From Chitinophagaceae bacterium (GTDB lineage: Bacteria; Bacteroidota; Bacteroidia; Chitinophagales; Chitinophagaceae): 64,000 bases of DNA. The stretch is taken from positions 1 through 64,000 of the forward strand of contig JADKJI010000009.1 of assembly GCA_016721085.1 (NCBI GenBank), in the 5' to 3' direction. This document shows, one piece after another, positions 1 through 11,095 of the stretch. The stretch's first letter is position 1, and each line of letters opens with the position of its first letter. A program made the translations under genes and the position numbers. A model generated the notes under the pieces. The model was not told where the DNA came from, ran no database searches, and worked only from the letters and a program-made list of their open reading frames with translations.

Positions 1-285
1 ATATCCTGCCAGTCTTATTGCTGTAGAAAAGAAATTCTTTTGGGGGAATTGAAAAAGCGCTTCGACATACTGGTATACGATAGCAATCATCAACCATGGA
101 TGATTGTAGAATGCAAGGCATCAGAGGTGGCATTAGAAGAAGGGGTATTGCAACAGGCTTTGCGATATTCCATTGTTGTTCCAGCCCCGTATATTGTAAT
201 TACTAACGGGCAATCGAGTATTGGCTGGAATAAGAGTTCTGGGCAATTAGTAGAACAACAGGCTTTGCCAGAGTGGGGGAGTTAA
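1..285 (+). CDS. HsdR N-terminal-like nuclease domain protein (5' partial)
   Basis: This is the C-terminal part of a small protein resembling the type I restriction R-subunit N-terminal domain (HSDR_N_2 type). The visible core FDILVYD followed by MIVECKA fits the D...ExK nuclease motif. The gene enters from the left window edge. The first ten codons (YPASLIAVEK) are read from base 2 and the rest from base 1, so one A appears to be missing from an A-run near base 33. In Bacteroidota such stand-alone domains are often housekeeping neighbours of holA rather than parts of a restriction system; that is family knowledge, since the left neighbour is not visible. The stop codon overlaps the stop of the convergent acetyltransferase remnant. 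Confidence 0.6.
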   Translation: MSCQSYCCRKEILLGELKKRFDILVYDSNHQPWMIVECKASEVALEEGVLQQALRYSIVVPAPYIVITNGQSSIGWNKSSGQLVEQQALPEWGS

Positions 286-810
286 GAATTTGTTTCCGGC
301 ACTCTTTTTTTTCGTTGTTGGATTTCTGTTTTCACAATTTTAAAACCTGCTTTTTGGTACACACTAAGTGCATTGGGATGATCGAGGCTGCAGGTATTTT
401 AGTTGTATCCATTCTGGTTGGTAGCTCAGGCTTGTTGAATTACGATTTGTAGGAAATAATGGGCCCCCAGCCTTTTCCAACAAAATCGGGCAGCAATCGA
501 AATACATTATTTCAGTAAATTTTTCTTCCTTCACGAATTCCGCAAATCCAGTTGTTACCCATCAACGGTAAACAAATAGATTTCGTTATTAGGAGCGTTG
601 ATCAAAGCTTCGAGTTCAGCGTTTGGCATCACCATACGGTCGAGCCAGTGCCATTCTTCGCCAACGCCGTAGTAGAGTTTCGGTAGTCATCAACAGAAAC
701 GGGCTTTGAGTATATATCGAATTTTACTTCTTGTCTGAAATGTTTTATGGGTTCAGGCAAATCCTTGATTCGAGATAGTTGACAGTAGCAGCGGTTTCTA
801 TTAAAAACAT
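282..810 (-). pseudogene. GNAT N-acetyltransferase, multiply frameshifted
   Basis: No single open frame covers this stretch, but switching frames on the minus strand recovers a coherent GNAT-like protein. An N-terminal part contains RIKDLPEPIKHFRQEVKFD. A middle part contains YYGVGEEWHWLDRM and IYLFTVDG, and the end contains CSLDHPNALSVYQKAGF, the classic acetyl-CoA-fold ending of GNATs. At least four frame changes are needed within about 530 bases. The start is placed at the ATG at 808-810 and the stop at 282-284. The piecewise conservation argues for recent loss or sequencing error rather than an old relic. The acceptor substrate cannot be inferred. Confidence 0.6.
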
Positions 811-1058
811 AAAGAGACTGATAGTTTTATATCAGTCCCAAAATAAATGAAATCTGCTTATTTATTTATCCATTTTGAAACATTTAAATTATCTGTCAAG
901 TTCTCTATGTGATTTTATTTGTTAATTATACTCAAAAAACGGTAAGTGTATTTGAATTTGGCGATAAGTGTGTCGTAAATATTTTCGATATTGAAAACTC
1001 TAGTTTTTAATTAATTTACATACATAATTGCAAAATAATATTGTTAAAAAAATAAAAT

Positions 1059-1450
1059 ATGAAAGTATACTAGTTCTATTTATATATTGATTATTGTGTT
1101 GATTTTTGCTGGATTGATTGTAAAAAGGAAACATTGTCAAGTAATACTTGTAATATTCAAGGGACATTTACAGGTACCAGTACAAGTTCGACAGGTATTT
1201 CCGCCCAAATGACTTACCGTCTCTTGGATAATAATCTGGCCGTTGGATTAGCTCCAATTACAAACGCTTCAGTTACGTATGGAGGTTATAAAAATACATG
1301 TGATAGCGTGTATCTTTCTGTTTTTATACTTTGAATAGCAGCTATTATTTGTTGAAAGGGAAATTGACCAATGGAGGGTCAACTATAACTGGAGTATACA
1401 ACAACTTAAATATCGCCACAGAGTTTGGAACATTTAGTATGTCAAAGTAG
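1059..1450 (+). pseudogene. Small predicted lipoprotein, frameshifted
   Basis: A short secreted-protein gene can be rebuilt from three reading frames. A hydrophobic N-terminus (VLIFAGLI) is followed by a cysteine and charged residues (CKKET), which resembles a lipoprotein signal. The body is rich in Ser, Thr, Asn and Gly (CNIQGTFTGTSTSS, then NGGSTITGVYNN) and ends FGTFSMSK. Frame changes lie near the ATG (A-run), near the signal cysteine, and in the T-run around 1320-1325. I recognise no family. It stands alone between AT-rich spacers. Confidence 0.4.
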
Positions 1451-1550
1451 GTGCTTTATTAATACAAAATAGCTATTCCATTTTTTCTCAAATTATTGGG
1501 ACTGAAATTTTATTATCAGCCCCAATAAACATCAATTGTAAGGTCATTTA

Positions 1551-3419
1551 TTATTGGAGGAAAACGATTTTTTTCGATTCTCTTAAATCGTTCATCTGGA
1601 ATAAAAGGGTGTAGGTTCCCGGAAGCAAGTTCGCAATATCTGTTACTTGGATAGCATTATTTCCTTTTACAACCTCTACTGATTTTTTTGTAACACATCC
1701 TCCCTGAAATATCAAGGAAGAGGGGTAATTTCAGCTTTGCCTTTTGATTTTGAAGACAGGCTCAATTGGAACCATTTATTAGCTGGATTAGGGCTTAACT
1801 CCAGTTTGAAAGAATTAGAACTATTATTATACAGTGCAATCACTTTGCTATATTGGTCTCTTCCATTTTTATTTCTTAAAACCAGTCGGTAAAAAAGTGG
1901 GGATGTTGTTATTTGAGAAATATCATCCCGAAAGTCGTAACTGTTTATTGAATTTGGTCCTTTTGGTGTAACAGTTCCCACTTTATTAAAAATCGTACCA
2001 TCGGCACTTCTTTACCGAGTTTGGATCGAAATCGACATTGGTGCCGCTGAAAGTGCCACTAATAATGATATCATTATTGTCAACAATGATTCCGTTTCCT
2101 AAATCGTTAGTTGAAGAACCTATTTTGAAAGCAGATACGAATGTGCCATCAAGTAAATAGCGAGAAACAAATATGTCTTGTCCCCCAATTGCATTTATAT
2201 TAAAGTTTTGAATTGAGCTTGGATTAAAATCACAAGTGCCAGTGAAATATCCCGTTATATAAAAAACATTATCGGTGCCATTTACTTTTAAATCTAATGA
2301 TTGTTCATCTCAGTACCAGCAACAAGTTTAACAAAAGAAATATCTCCGTTGATTGAGTATTTGGCTATAAATGTTTCAAGCCCTCCTTTTGGAAGAAGAT
2401 TTACTGAACCACTTGCATCATTAAATGAGATACCAGTACCTTCCACAAAGCCACTGAAATAAATAAACCCATTATAGTAGTCAATCGCTAAACCTTGATT
2501 GTTGCCGCTACCTCCAAATGTATATGCCCAAACATAATTTCCATTTGTATTAAATTTTGCTAAATATCCTTGATGCACGCTAGAAGCATTTAAGGTAACA
2601 GTCCCTGGTCCTGGATCTACATCAAAAGAACTTGTGAAATAACCCGTAATATAAATATTGCCTGATGGATCTGTAATAATTTGACGTACTGTTTCGTTTG
2701 CGCTAGTTGCCTCCAATCTCATTAGCCCAGATAAAATTGCCACTAGCAGTGTATTTTGCAAAAAACTGATCTTCAGTGCCATTACCCAATAGGAAACTGC
2801 TGCCACTTGATGGATCAAAGTCAATATTAGTCCCAGAAGTAGCCTGCTAAAATCATCGCCATTTGCATCTATTTTCCAACATCTTGTCCGTTATCAGAAT
2901 TTTGTTGAACCTCCAATATTAAATGCCCATAAATATGACCAGTTGAAGAATATTTTGCTAGAAAAATATCACCTCCACAGCCAGGGTCAGCGCCTACATC
3001 TCCGTTACTTACAAGGTTTAAAGTGCTGCAGATGGATCAAAATCAGCAGTACCTCTAAAAAAGCCGGTAATATAAATAGTTCCAGTATTATCAGTGGTTG
3101 TTGCGTACGCATAATCAAGATCAGCGCCTCCAATTTTAAAAGCCATATGAATGCCTTGATGAATTGTATTTGGCAGAATATGTCATTTAAACCAGAACTT
3201 GAAAGATTATAAGTTCCAGGACCTGGATCGAAATCGGCAGTTCCAGAAAAACTTCCAGTAATAATCAAGTTGCCTGAAGTATCTTTAGTGACTTTATATC
3301 CAAAATCATCAGAATTTCCACCTAAGCCATCTGCGAAAATTGGTGATTGGCAATAAGAATATAACATTAAGAAACATGCGAGTACTAGTGTAATTGATAT
3401 TTTAATTCCCTTTTTTCAT
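1551..3419 (-). pseudogene. T9SS-secreted SBBP-repeat (beta-propeller) protein, frameshifted
   Basis: A roughly 620-residue secreted protein is spread over several frames. The N-terminus reads MKKGIKISITLVLACFLMLY after removing one G near 3410, a signal peptide. Repeats of the SBBP type follow: units around GNLIITGSFSGTADFDPGPG and GNIYITGYFTSSFDVDPGPG, that is GN-(I/L)-(Y/I)-ITG followed by FDPGPGT. The C-terminal 80 residues form a typical type A sorting domain (LSPNPANKWFQLSL, then DISGRMCYKK, ending SKKIVFLQ). By family knowledge such proteins are exported by the type IX system and attached at or released from the surface. At least five frame changes are needed. It is probably a monocistronic gene. 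Confidence 0.7.
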
Positions 3420-3486
3420 CTGTAAAGTTTAAGAAGAAGTGGATACAAAATTAAGGATTTTATATTCGTCTAATTGTTAGAGTGTT

Positions 3487-3708
3487 TTAGACTCCAAAAT
3501 TCAGAAAAATATAAAAGTCGAATCTATTTATAGACAAATAATCAGAAGTTAAGCCCCCACGTTTTATTAAAATTATTGTATTTCGCATACATATAATTGA
3601 GATTTTTTTAGCGATTACTTTTGCTGCTTTATTTGAACATTCAGTTAAGTAAGTGATATTTCCATTTACCAATAAAATAGTGACTAGTATTTTGTTATTG
3701 CCAGGCAT
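3487..3708 (-). CDS. Unrecognised short ORF
   Basis: A 73-residue open frame starts at an ATG (MPGNNKILVTILLVNGNITY) and lies in the otherwise gene-poor stretch 3420-3863. The segment ILLVNGNITYLTECSNKAA vaguely recalls the start of LytTR-type DNA-binding domains, but it is too short and too divergent to assign. It could be a remnant of a frameshifted gene. The rest of the spacer is AT-rich with no other recognisable feature. Confidence 0.25.
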   Translation of the reverse strand: MPGNNKILVTILLVNGNITYLTECSNKAAKVIAKKISIICMRNTIILIKRGGLTSDYLSINRFDFYIFLNFGV

Positions 3709-3863
3709 TTTAAAATAATGGTTTTTAGGTGTTTATGTCATATTATTATTTATTTTAGCGATTTAATGTTTTGATTTTGGTTGCTTAGATTATTCAAAGA
3801 GAAATGTTACTTTTGAAAAATAAAAAATTTTCCAAACATTTGATAATCAATTAATTAAATATT

Positions 3864-4308
3864 ATGACTAAAACTTTGGGAATGTTGTAAGACAAGCTCA
3901 CTATTGTAAAGCTGAAAGAATATCATACAGAAGACCCAGATAGGTTAAAAGTTTACAGAAGCAATCGTTACTGCTACAGGAGGAAATTATGAATATATTG
4001 CTATGGCATTAATGGAAAATTCCTGTAGAAAGAAGGCTTTTGCATCAAACAAGGTTTTTAAAAAGGAAGGAAATGAAATTGAAGATGTTTCTGGACAGTT
4101 TGGGGAAGTATTTTCAAAGTTAGCAGAAACAAACTGCCAGTTGTGGCATGAACAGGAAAAAGTTTATGACTTCGAGAGAGTGCCTGTTGAAGAAAAGAAT
4201 ATAGTAGTAAGACAGTTGGCGATATTAAACTTGCAGCGAAACAGATGTATTGATTTGATTAATGAACAATTCACTTCGCTTGTAATTACCCAATTAAATT
4301 CAAAATAA
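3864..4308 (+). pseudogene. DUF4254-like protein of polysaccharide cluster, frameshifted
   Basis: After correcting three single-base losses (near 3891, 3949 and 3988) the protein starts MTKTLGML and continues through DKLTIVKLKEYHTEDPDRL to a stop at 4308, about 147 residues. The C-terminal part contains CQLWHEQEKV and LNLQRNRCIDLINEQF, resembling the LWHEEDK...RNxxIExID pattern I associate with DUF4254 proteins found in bacterial glycan clusters. It is mostly helical and soluble with no signal peptide. It lies 15 bases before the C-methyltransferase gene, so it is probably the first gene of the surface-polysaccharide operon. Its biochemical role is unknown. Confidence 0.5.
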
Positions 4309-4323
4309 AAATTCTCAAATAAA

Positions 4324-5575
4324 ATGCATATCAGAACCAGAACGACTTGTAGGGTTTGTGGATCATCCTCTTTAAAAAAAGTTATTGATCTAGGACCTCA
4401 ATACTTGCAAGGTTCGTTTGTTAAGCCAGGTAAAGAAATGCCCTCTACAAGGAAAATACCCTGTACACTTGTTCGATGTAATCCAGAAGTAGATGAGAAT
4501 GCTTGTGGAATGCTTCAGATGGAATACTCAGTACCTCCGGAAATTTTATACGCATCTTATTGGTACCGGAGTGGGACAAATAGTACTATGAGGAATCACT
4601 TAAAGGAATAACAGAACAAGTTGTTCCCCTTTTTAACAGCAATGATGTCTGTGTTCTAGATATTGGATGTAATGATGGTACCATGTTAGGGTATTATCCA
4701 AAAACTTATAAAAAGTTTGGATGTGATCCAAGTGATGTAGCCCAAGAAGTAAAGCATGCCACAGTAGTTCAAGATATTTTTCCTAGTACTGAATTAACGA
4801 AAGTGTTAGGTGGTAAGAAGTTGGATATAATTACTTCCATCGCAATGTTCTATGACTTAGAAAGCCCAATAGATTTTGTTAAAAGTGTAAAGGCACCTGT
4901 CTAATAAAGGTGTCTGGGTTGTTGAAATGAGTTATATGCTCAAATGCTAGAGTTAGATTCTTATGATACTATTTGTCATGAACATCTTGATATTATAGTC
5001 TTGCGGTTTTAGAAAGGATATTTTCCATGGCTGAAATAAGGACTTTTAAGGTAGAATTCAATGGACATCAATGGTGGAAGTACACGATGTTTAGTTACTC
5101 AAGCCGAGAATACAGACTATGATAATGTAGAGAATTACCGATGTGTAAGTGAGGTAAGACAAAAGGAGTTCGATCTTGAATTAGATACCGACAAGCCATA
5201 CGCTGCCTTTGAGGAAAGAATTTCAAAGTTGAAAAGTGAGCTTTATGGGTTGTTAATGAAGCTTTCAAAAGGAAGGTAAAAGAGTTCATATTTATGGGGC
5301 ATCCACAAAGGGAAATACAATTTTGCAGTGGTGTGGAATAGATAATACTTTGATTGATTATGCTGTTGAAAGAAATCCAGATAAATACGGTGCCAGGACT
5401 TTGGGTACTGATATTCCGATTATAAGTGAAGAAGAAACCGGGCAATGAATCCAGATTACTATTGGGCGCTTCCATGGCATTTAAGAAAGAGTTTGTTGAA
5501 AGAGAAAAAGTTACACTTGAAAAAGGAGTTGGATTAATTTTCCCTTTACCTAAAATCGAGATATATAAGAAATGA
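4324..5575 (+). pseudogene. Sugar C-methyltransferase (zinc-binding N-domain), frameshifted
   Basis: The order of parts matches the deoxysugar C-methyltransferase family. A putative zinc-binding N-terminal module (CRVCG near residue 12, then C...C ligands) comes first. A SAM-binding Rossmann core follows with VLDIGCNDGTML, then DIFPSTEL and LDIITSIAMFYDLESP. The C-terminal domain contains IYGASTKGNTILQW, typical of Methyltransf_14. By family it would methylate a carbon of a nucleotide-activated keto-sugar using S-adenosylmethionine. Frames change near 4610, 4900, 5060, 5280 and 5440. Its TGA overlaps the ATG of the next gene, which indicates translational coupling within the polysaccharide operon. 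Confidence 0.7.
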
Positions 5576-6289
5576 ATTTAAGGCGTTTTATAGGCAAGAT
5601 AAGGGCATGTTGGAATATACTTAGGAGTAAAGCTTATCCAAGTTTTTCACAAGCTGGTGAGGACCAAATAGTTCGTTATTTGTTTACGTCTCTTAATATT
5701 TCGCGACCTACATTCCTTGATATTGGTACAAATGATCCTATTATTGGTAATAATACATATAGTCTTTATTTAAGGGGTAGTAGAGGTGTATGCGTTGAAC
5801 CTGATAATAGGCTTTGTGATAAGATAAAAAGAGTAAGGCCAGAAGATATACTTTTACGAATGGGAGTAGGGCTAGAAGCCAATGGAGAGGCTGATTTATA
5901 CGTTTTCCCAGATAAGTATCATAGTTGGAATACTTTTTCAAAAAATGACGCTGATAAGAAAGTATATGAATCTGGAATAAAAGTCCTTAAAATTGACAAG
6001 GTGCCTTTAATAACAATTAATGAAATAGTTAATTTATATTTTAGTGAAACCTGATTTTTTATCTATAGATATCGAAGGATTAGATTTGTCAATTTTGAAA
6101 TCCCTTGACTTTCAAAGTTATAGACCAAAGGTAATTTACGTAGAGTGTGTAGAATTCTCAACAGATCATAGGGGGGGAAAAAATAAAGAACTTGTTGATT
6201 TTTTATTGACTAAAGGATATTTTATTTTTGGTGACACTTATATCAATACAATATTTTGTGATACTGCGAGCTTTAAATCAAATCAATGA
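5572..6289 (+). CDS. FkbM family SAM-dependent methyltransferase
   Basis: The protein has the FkbM-type methyltransferase pattern: FSQAGEDQIVRYLF near residue 25, the SAM-binding FLDIGTNDPIIGNNTY around residue 50, CVEPD for ribose contact, and the later PDFLSIDIEGLDLSIL. Family members O-methylate sugars or polyketides; in this setting a surface glycan is the likely acceptor. One frame change near 6045 separates the two parts, and after correction the protein is about 238 residues. The start ATG overlaps the previous stop (ATGA) and the stop overlaps the next start, so the three genes are tightly coupled. Confidence 0.7.
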
Positions 6290-7129
6290 TGAAAGCTTTA
6301 ATATTTGCATTAATGGACAGGATGGTCATATTTAAAAACAACTAATTGATTTCAGAAGGTATAGATGTTGTTGGTATTGGTCGAGCTGGTAATGATTTTT
6401 CTATAAGAATTTCTGAATACAGCTCAGTTGAAAAATTGGTGAACGATTTAAAGGCTGAATATATTTTTCATTTAGCACCAAATTCGACAACAAGGCACAG
6501 TGCTTGGCAAGAGAATCATGAGACAATTTCCTGGACTTTAAATTACTGAAGCAGTTAAAAACAACTCGCCTTTATCGAAAGTTTTTTATCTGGAAGTGGA
6601 CTTCAGTTTTGAATACTGGAGATCCAATAAGGGAAATAGATCCCTTTTAGTGCAACAAGTATGTATGCTGTTAGTGGATACAATCGATTATACTGCAAAG
6701 TATTATAGATCACTTGGCTTGAAAATATATGTAGGTTACTTTTAATCACGATAGCCCATTAAGGTCAGAAAGGGTTATCAATAGTAAAAGATAATCTGCT
6801 CAACGGATAAAGGCAGGATTGAAAAATAAATAATTATTCGAAATCTTTCCGTTAAGAAGGAATTTGGTTTTGCGGGTGATATAGTTAAAGCTGTATGGAA
6901 GCTTATTAACCAAGATGTTATTTTTGAGACTACAATTGGTACTGGTAAATCATATTCTATAAAAGAATGGGTTGAATATTGTTTCAAGAGTTTGGGTTTA
7001 GATTTCGAAGAATATGTACTTAACGAGAATATAGATCCAGAATATTGGACTTTAGTCTCAAATCCGACTACCATCATGTCGTTAGGTTGGGAACCCGTTG
7101 ATTTCATTCCAAAATTGATGGCGATTTGA
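6289..7129 (+). pseudogene. NAD(P)-dependent GDP-sugar dehydratase/epimerase (SDR), frameshifted
   Basis: The N-terminus, corrected for indels, reads MKALIFGINGQDGHYLKQL, the Rossmann signature of GDP-mannose 4,6-dehydratase-like extended SDRs. Later landmarks include FHLAPNSTT, a Ser-rich stretch followed by the YAVS/K region near 6660-6700, and the C-terminal SIKEWVEYCFKSLGLDFEEY and NPTTIMSLGWEP, typical of the substrate-binding end of GDP-mannose dehydratases. It would make a GDP-deoxyketo-sugar for the surface glycan. Several single-base changes break the frame between 6320 and 7110. It lies between fkbM and GT9 with almost no spacer. Confidence 0.65.
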
Positions 7130-7144
7130 TGCTTACTGCAAATT

Positions 7145-8114
7145 ATGAGTAATCCAGCATAATATATTGTTAGTCCAATTATTTTCAAATGGGGATTGTT
7201 TGTATGCCACTGCAATTGCGCGACAAATAAAACATGATTATCCAAAGGCTAAATTATTTTGGCTTATTGCATCTTATTGTAGCGCAATAATTGAGAACAA
7301 TCCATATGTTGATGAAGTGATTATACAAGAAGGGATTAATTATAAAGATTGGGAAGTAAAGTGGAGTGATTTTAAAAAGAATCTAAGTCTGAGATTGAAA
7401 AGGTTCATCATTATGTAACGAAAAACAATTTCAATCGCTTTACTAAAGTTATTCTATTTGAGTTTGCTCCACAAAGTGGCCAGGCCGCATTTAATTCTGC
7501 GACAGCATTTAGTATTGCAAAAAAAATTACAGACAAATTTAGCGATGTAGCTGTTGTGTTATCTTCAGCTACTAGTATTGTTGAAGAATTGCCTGGTGTT
7601 TTTGATGTGGAAGTGTCTTGTCAATCAGAGAAATTGCCTATTTGACAAATTATTGCCAGTTTGATAGGTTGGCTGTTCGAGGAATAACTTAAGCGCTCAA
7701 CTTCTAAACTGCAAAAAAACTGCCTATGCTTCAAATTTTAGACAAGAATGCATATTGGTTTAATCCTGTTGTTAAGATCATAAGCGATTTGGGCTGCCTT
7801 ATGATCATGTGTTAGAGATATCTGATGGGAGTGAGGATTATATTTATCATGTTTATCTATGATTATTAGTGTTGGTTTTTTGAAAGCTCATAAAGAGTAT
7901 AATGAAGTTATGCCTCTTCAATTTAAAGTTTCAAGAGGTTGGTTTTTTATATGATTCAGAAAGTTATTTTAAAGAATTAATTACACATATTTCAATTAAT
8001 TTTCGACAGTTTGGATACAATTGGAAATTTTTCAAATCAATTTTTTTAGGAATTGTTTTATTTCCTATTACATTGATAATTAAAAGATTTAGAGAGTCGA
8101 AATCGCTTTCTTGA
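7145..8114 (+). pseudogene. Glycosyltransferase family 9 (heptosyltransferase-like), frameshifted
   Basis: The N-terminal part reads ILLVQLFSNGDCLYATAIAR, the donor-independent GT-B start motif of the GT9/ADP-heptose transferase family. Further on, VILFEFAPQSGQAAFN and AYLTNYCQFLIGCSSGITW-like text (in changing frames) match the C-terminal nucleotide-sugar-binding half, where heptosyltransferases carry a phosphate-contacting SxxG. The final 70 residues are basic and hydrophobic (GIVLFPITLIIKRF). At least five frame breaks occur. It belongs to the polysaccharide operon; acceptor and donor are unknown. Confidence 0.6.
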
Positions 8115-8130
8115 GTTTGAACTTTGTATT

Positions 8131-9080
8131 ATGACTTTTATCAATTCTATTCCAAATATTTCGATTTGCATACCTGCATATAAGAGAATTGACTCCCTTA
8201 AAATTCTTTTAGAATCAATATGTGCTCAAGACTATTTGAATTTCGAAGTTATCATCACAGACGATAGCCCGGATGATTCAGTTAAGCAATTGTTTGAATC
8301 TTACTATGAAAAAATCCCCCTGCGTTACTACAAGAACAGCCCTGCATTAGGAACCCCGGAGAACTGGAATGAAGGTATTCGTAAAGCTACTGGCCAATGG
8401 ATAAAAATCATGCATGATGATGATTGGTTTTTACATAAGGATTCTTTGTCAAAATTTGCTGCTACTTTAGACGCAAAGGGAAAACTGGTATTTTCCGGGT
8501 TCAAGAATATAAAGGAAAATGAAAATGAAAATGATGGTGAGGAAGTAAGATTGTCTTCAATTCGTAAATACCTATTGAAACAGAACCCGGTTTCCATCTT
8601 ATCAAAAAATTGTATAGGCCCCCCCAGTGTTACCCTTTTTGAGCGATTACCATTAGTGGAATTTGATAAGAATTTGAAATGGCTGGTGGATATGGAATTT
8701 TATATAAGGCAACTCAAAGAGAAGTCTATATTCTATATTAATGAACCATTAATTGGTATTGGTTTATCCAACTCTCAGGTGACTGCCAGTAGCTCGCTGA
8801 ACCCTAATGTTGAGATTCCCGAACATTTATATCTTTTGGAAAAACTTGGTATAAAGGCACTCAATAATGTCCCATTTTATGATGCCTATTGGAGATTATT
8901 TCGAAACCTTTGTATCTATGATATATCTACCATAAAGGTAATGCTACAGGTTTACCATTGCAAAGCTTGATTGCAATAATCAAGTTTCAAAAATCTATCC
9001 CATCCTCTTTATTGAACATTGGTCCATTTTCCAAATTCCTAATGCTTCTTTGTTATTCAAAATCACAACTATTTAGATAG
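8131..9080 (+). CDS. Glycosyltransferase family 2
   Basis: This is a GT-A fold glycosyltransferase. The N-terminal ISICIPAYKR is followed by the nucleotide-contacting DDSPDD at residues 44-49 and the metal-binding MHDDDWF around residues 94-100. The first 270 codons are open. A frame change near 8940 then switches to a second frame that continues with TGLPLQSLIAIIKFQKS and ends at the TAG at 9078-9080, giving about 315 residues. It transfers a sugar from a nucleotide donor during surface-glycan assembly. It follows GT9 by 16 bases and is the last gene of the operon. Confidence 0.8.
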
Positions 9081-9125
9081 TTTATCTTTTTCTATTTGTT
9101 TATGTGCACAGTTATGGCAAAAAAT

Positions 9126-9140
9126 GACACAGTTACCGGA
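9126..9140. repeat. 15-bp repeat, copy 1 (GACACAGTTACCGGA)
   Basis: GACACAGTTACCGGA occurs here and again at 18156-18170 in the same orientation. This copy follows the polysaccharide operon and precedes the DNRLRE gene; the other follows the 7-bp array beyond the histidine-kinase operon. Both sit near GTGCACAG- or TGTGCACTG-like words. It may be a regulatory site or a mobile-element footprint; nothing more can be seen. Confidence 0.4.
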
Positions 9141-9232
9141 TTGTAGCTGCCTTTTCTTGCTAGTTATTAGGCAACTGCTAATTTTGATAGTTGAATGCCT
9201 TATAATCTGTTGAAAACCTAAAATGAAATCTT

Positions 9233-9931
9233 ATGCGAAAGTTAGTTTCACTATTTTCTGTAACTGGAGTTGTTTTGTTTTTATTGACTCTTCAAACAAA
9301 CCTGTCTTCTTGCACCAAAGAAAAAATCATTCATGATACGGTAACCGTAACAGTAACCATTACTGTACCCGTATATGATACCAGCAGGTTAACCAGTCAG
9401 CCTAACTGTAACGAAAACGAAGTACACTTATACGGAGCTGTAGGAAATGACCAATCTGACCCTACAGCACCTGAGTTTGGTGCTGAAGCCTGGACAAGTG
9501 GAGGAAGTAATGTGTTTATGAGAGCGTTACTTAAATTTGACTTAGATATTCCAGTGAATGCAAGGATTTTTTGCTAAGTTAACCTTGTTTTCAAATCCCA
9601 CTCCTTTAAATGGCAATCCACCGAATGCCAATTTTGGGACAGATAATACAATGCTTATTCAACGTGTTACCAGTGCGTGGAATAAAACGGCTAATTGGAA
9701 TTTGTTGCCAACCTCCATAGCTACTGATCAAATTGTTATCTACACCACTATCTAGTTAGATTTGGTTGACGATGTTAGTAAATTGGAACTGAAATGAAAT
9801 CCAATAATCATTTTGGATTCCTTCTAAGACTACAAAATGAGATTACTTATAACTCGAGGATCTTTTGCTCTAGTAAATATTCTGATGTAACAAAACATCC
9901 GAAATTAGTAGTTGAATATGCTAAGAAGTAG
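9233..9931 (+). CDS. DNRLRE-domain lipoprotein, frameshifted
   Basis: The N-terminus is a signal sequence ending in a lipobox-like LQTNLSSC at about residue 27, followed by a Thr/Val-rich linker (TVTVTVTITVPVYDTS). The body has the pattern of DNRLRE (CBM96-like) beta-sandwich domains: RALLKFDLDIPVNA, AKLTLFSN, then RVTSAWNKTANWN. Frame changes near 9560 and 9755 split the gene; the last frame ends with KHPKLVVEYAKK at the TAG at 9929-9931, where such domains normally end. It is probably an outer-membrane-anchored extracellular protein. Its stop lies 10 bases from the stop of the convergent GT4 gene. Confidence 0.6.
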
Positions 9932-9940
9932 GGAGTATAG

Positions 9941-11095
9941 TTATTGCGTAAGTAACTTCCTGCATTCCTTTATGAAATGCTCTTTTTGGAAATGTTTACA
10001 AGCATAATGATAACTATTTTCAGATAGCTTTGAAACTAATTCAGGATGCTGTATAAGCTCCTGAATTAGTTTTATTGCCTGATCAACTACTTTTTCTTCA
10101 TCAGTGATAGCTTCAATCAATAATCCGTTTTCCCTGTTAGTTAAATGAGTTTTATTTCCTTCCAAAGCAGTTACAAGTGGAACGCATCCACAAGCCATAC
10201 CCTCCTTTATCACCATAGGAAACCCTTCGAAAGCGGAGGTTAACAATATTATGTGAGCTCCTTTATAAATATCATACATCTTTTCCTGGCTATCAATCCT
10301 GCCATGTAAAAGGGAATGCTGTTTCACCATTTCAGACAATTCATCTTCCATGGTCCCAGCAAATTCGAATGCCACAGAGGCCTCAAGGGAAATGAAATGT
10401 TCTACAATCCTATTGATCAACCATACTCTTTTTTGCCGACCACCTCTTCCGGCATATAGTACCTTCAGAGGAGGGGTATTTGGTTTAATGGTTGGAGCTG
10501 GAATAAATACTCCTGGTTCTATGAAATGAACTCTATTGAAAATTGATTCAGGAATGTTGTATTCTTTGTATTGTGTCCTTATATTTTCTAATGTCAGGTT
10601 GTCGTAGACAATCCTATTGTGTAAATATCTGCAATTTGCCAGACCAAAGAATTCAAATCCTTTTTTCCCATACGAGAAATTATGAAGGAGTTCGGTTGTC
10701 TTAATGCTTTTCCTTAAAAAAGGGAGCATATCAAAAAAGAAGGTGCTGTTTGAGCTGAATACATGAGCGCCGGTATGCCGGTTAAATAATAGATAGTCAC
10801 ACCACAAATGAATGTCTTTACATTCGGTATTCGGTAAGGAGTAAAATTGGTCCTTAAGTTGTCCATCAACCGATAATCTGGTAAAATATACTGGCTTTTT
10901 GATGTCTTCTACGCTTTTTAAAACATCAAGGAATATCTTTTGTGCACCTCCTATGGAGTATCTGTCAAAAAAGAAAAACAGCTTTGAATGATTCTTTCTT
11001 TTGATTAAGGCAAAAGGGTATAAAAACAGCAAAGCCAAAGGGTATGTAGTATATAGAATTATCCGGAATAACTTTATTTTTGTTAGGTTATGCAT
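9941..11095 (-). CDS. Glycosyltransferase family 4
   Basis: This is an intact 384-residue GT-B glycosyltransferase. The hydrophobic N-terminus (residues 10-32) may associate with the membrane. SIGGAQK around residue 47 is the acceptor-domain glycine loop. KVLYAGRGGRQKR at 211-223 opens the donor domain, and the E-x7-E motif is E290 and E298 in TSAFEGFPMVIKEGMACG. Retaining transfer from a nucleotide sugar is the family reaction. It is transcribed away from the histidine-kinase operon, with about 145 bases between the two starts, and probably serves the same surface glycan as the genes at 4-9 kb. Confidence 0.85.
   Translation of the reverse strand: MHNLTKIKLFRIILYTTYPLALLFLYPFALIKRKNHSKLFFFFDRYSIGGAQKIFLDVLKSVEDIKKPVYFTRLSVDGQLKDQFYSLPNTECKDIHLWCDYLLFNRHTGAHVFSSNSTFFFDMLPFLRKSIKTTELLHNFSYGKKGFEFFGLANCRYLHNRIVYDNLTLENIRTQYKEYNIPESIFNRVHFIEPGVFIPAPTIKPNTPPLKVLYAGRGGRQKRVWLINRIVEHFISLEASVAFEFAGTMEDELSEMVKQHSLLHGRIDSQEKMYDIYKGAHIILLTSAFEGFPMVIKEGMACGCVPLVTALEGNKTHLTNRENGLLIEAITDEEKVVDQAIKLIQELIQHPELVSKLSENSYHYACKHFQKEHFIKECRKLLTQ

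Noticed and set aside
1..285. Restriction-modification (defence) system at the left edge
   Set aside because: Only a small HsdR_N-like domain protein is visible, with no methylase or specificity gene; such domains are often stand-alone housekeeping genes in Bacteroidota.
5095..5475. 126-codon minus-strand open frame
   Set aside because: It is antisense to the C-methyltransferase C-terminal domain; it appears long only because the true gene is frameshifted.
6778..7245. 155-codon minus-strand open frame
   Set aside because: It lies antisense to the SDR and GT9 genes, whose conserved motifs are read on the plus strand.
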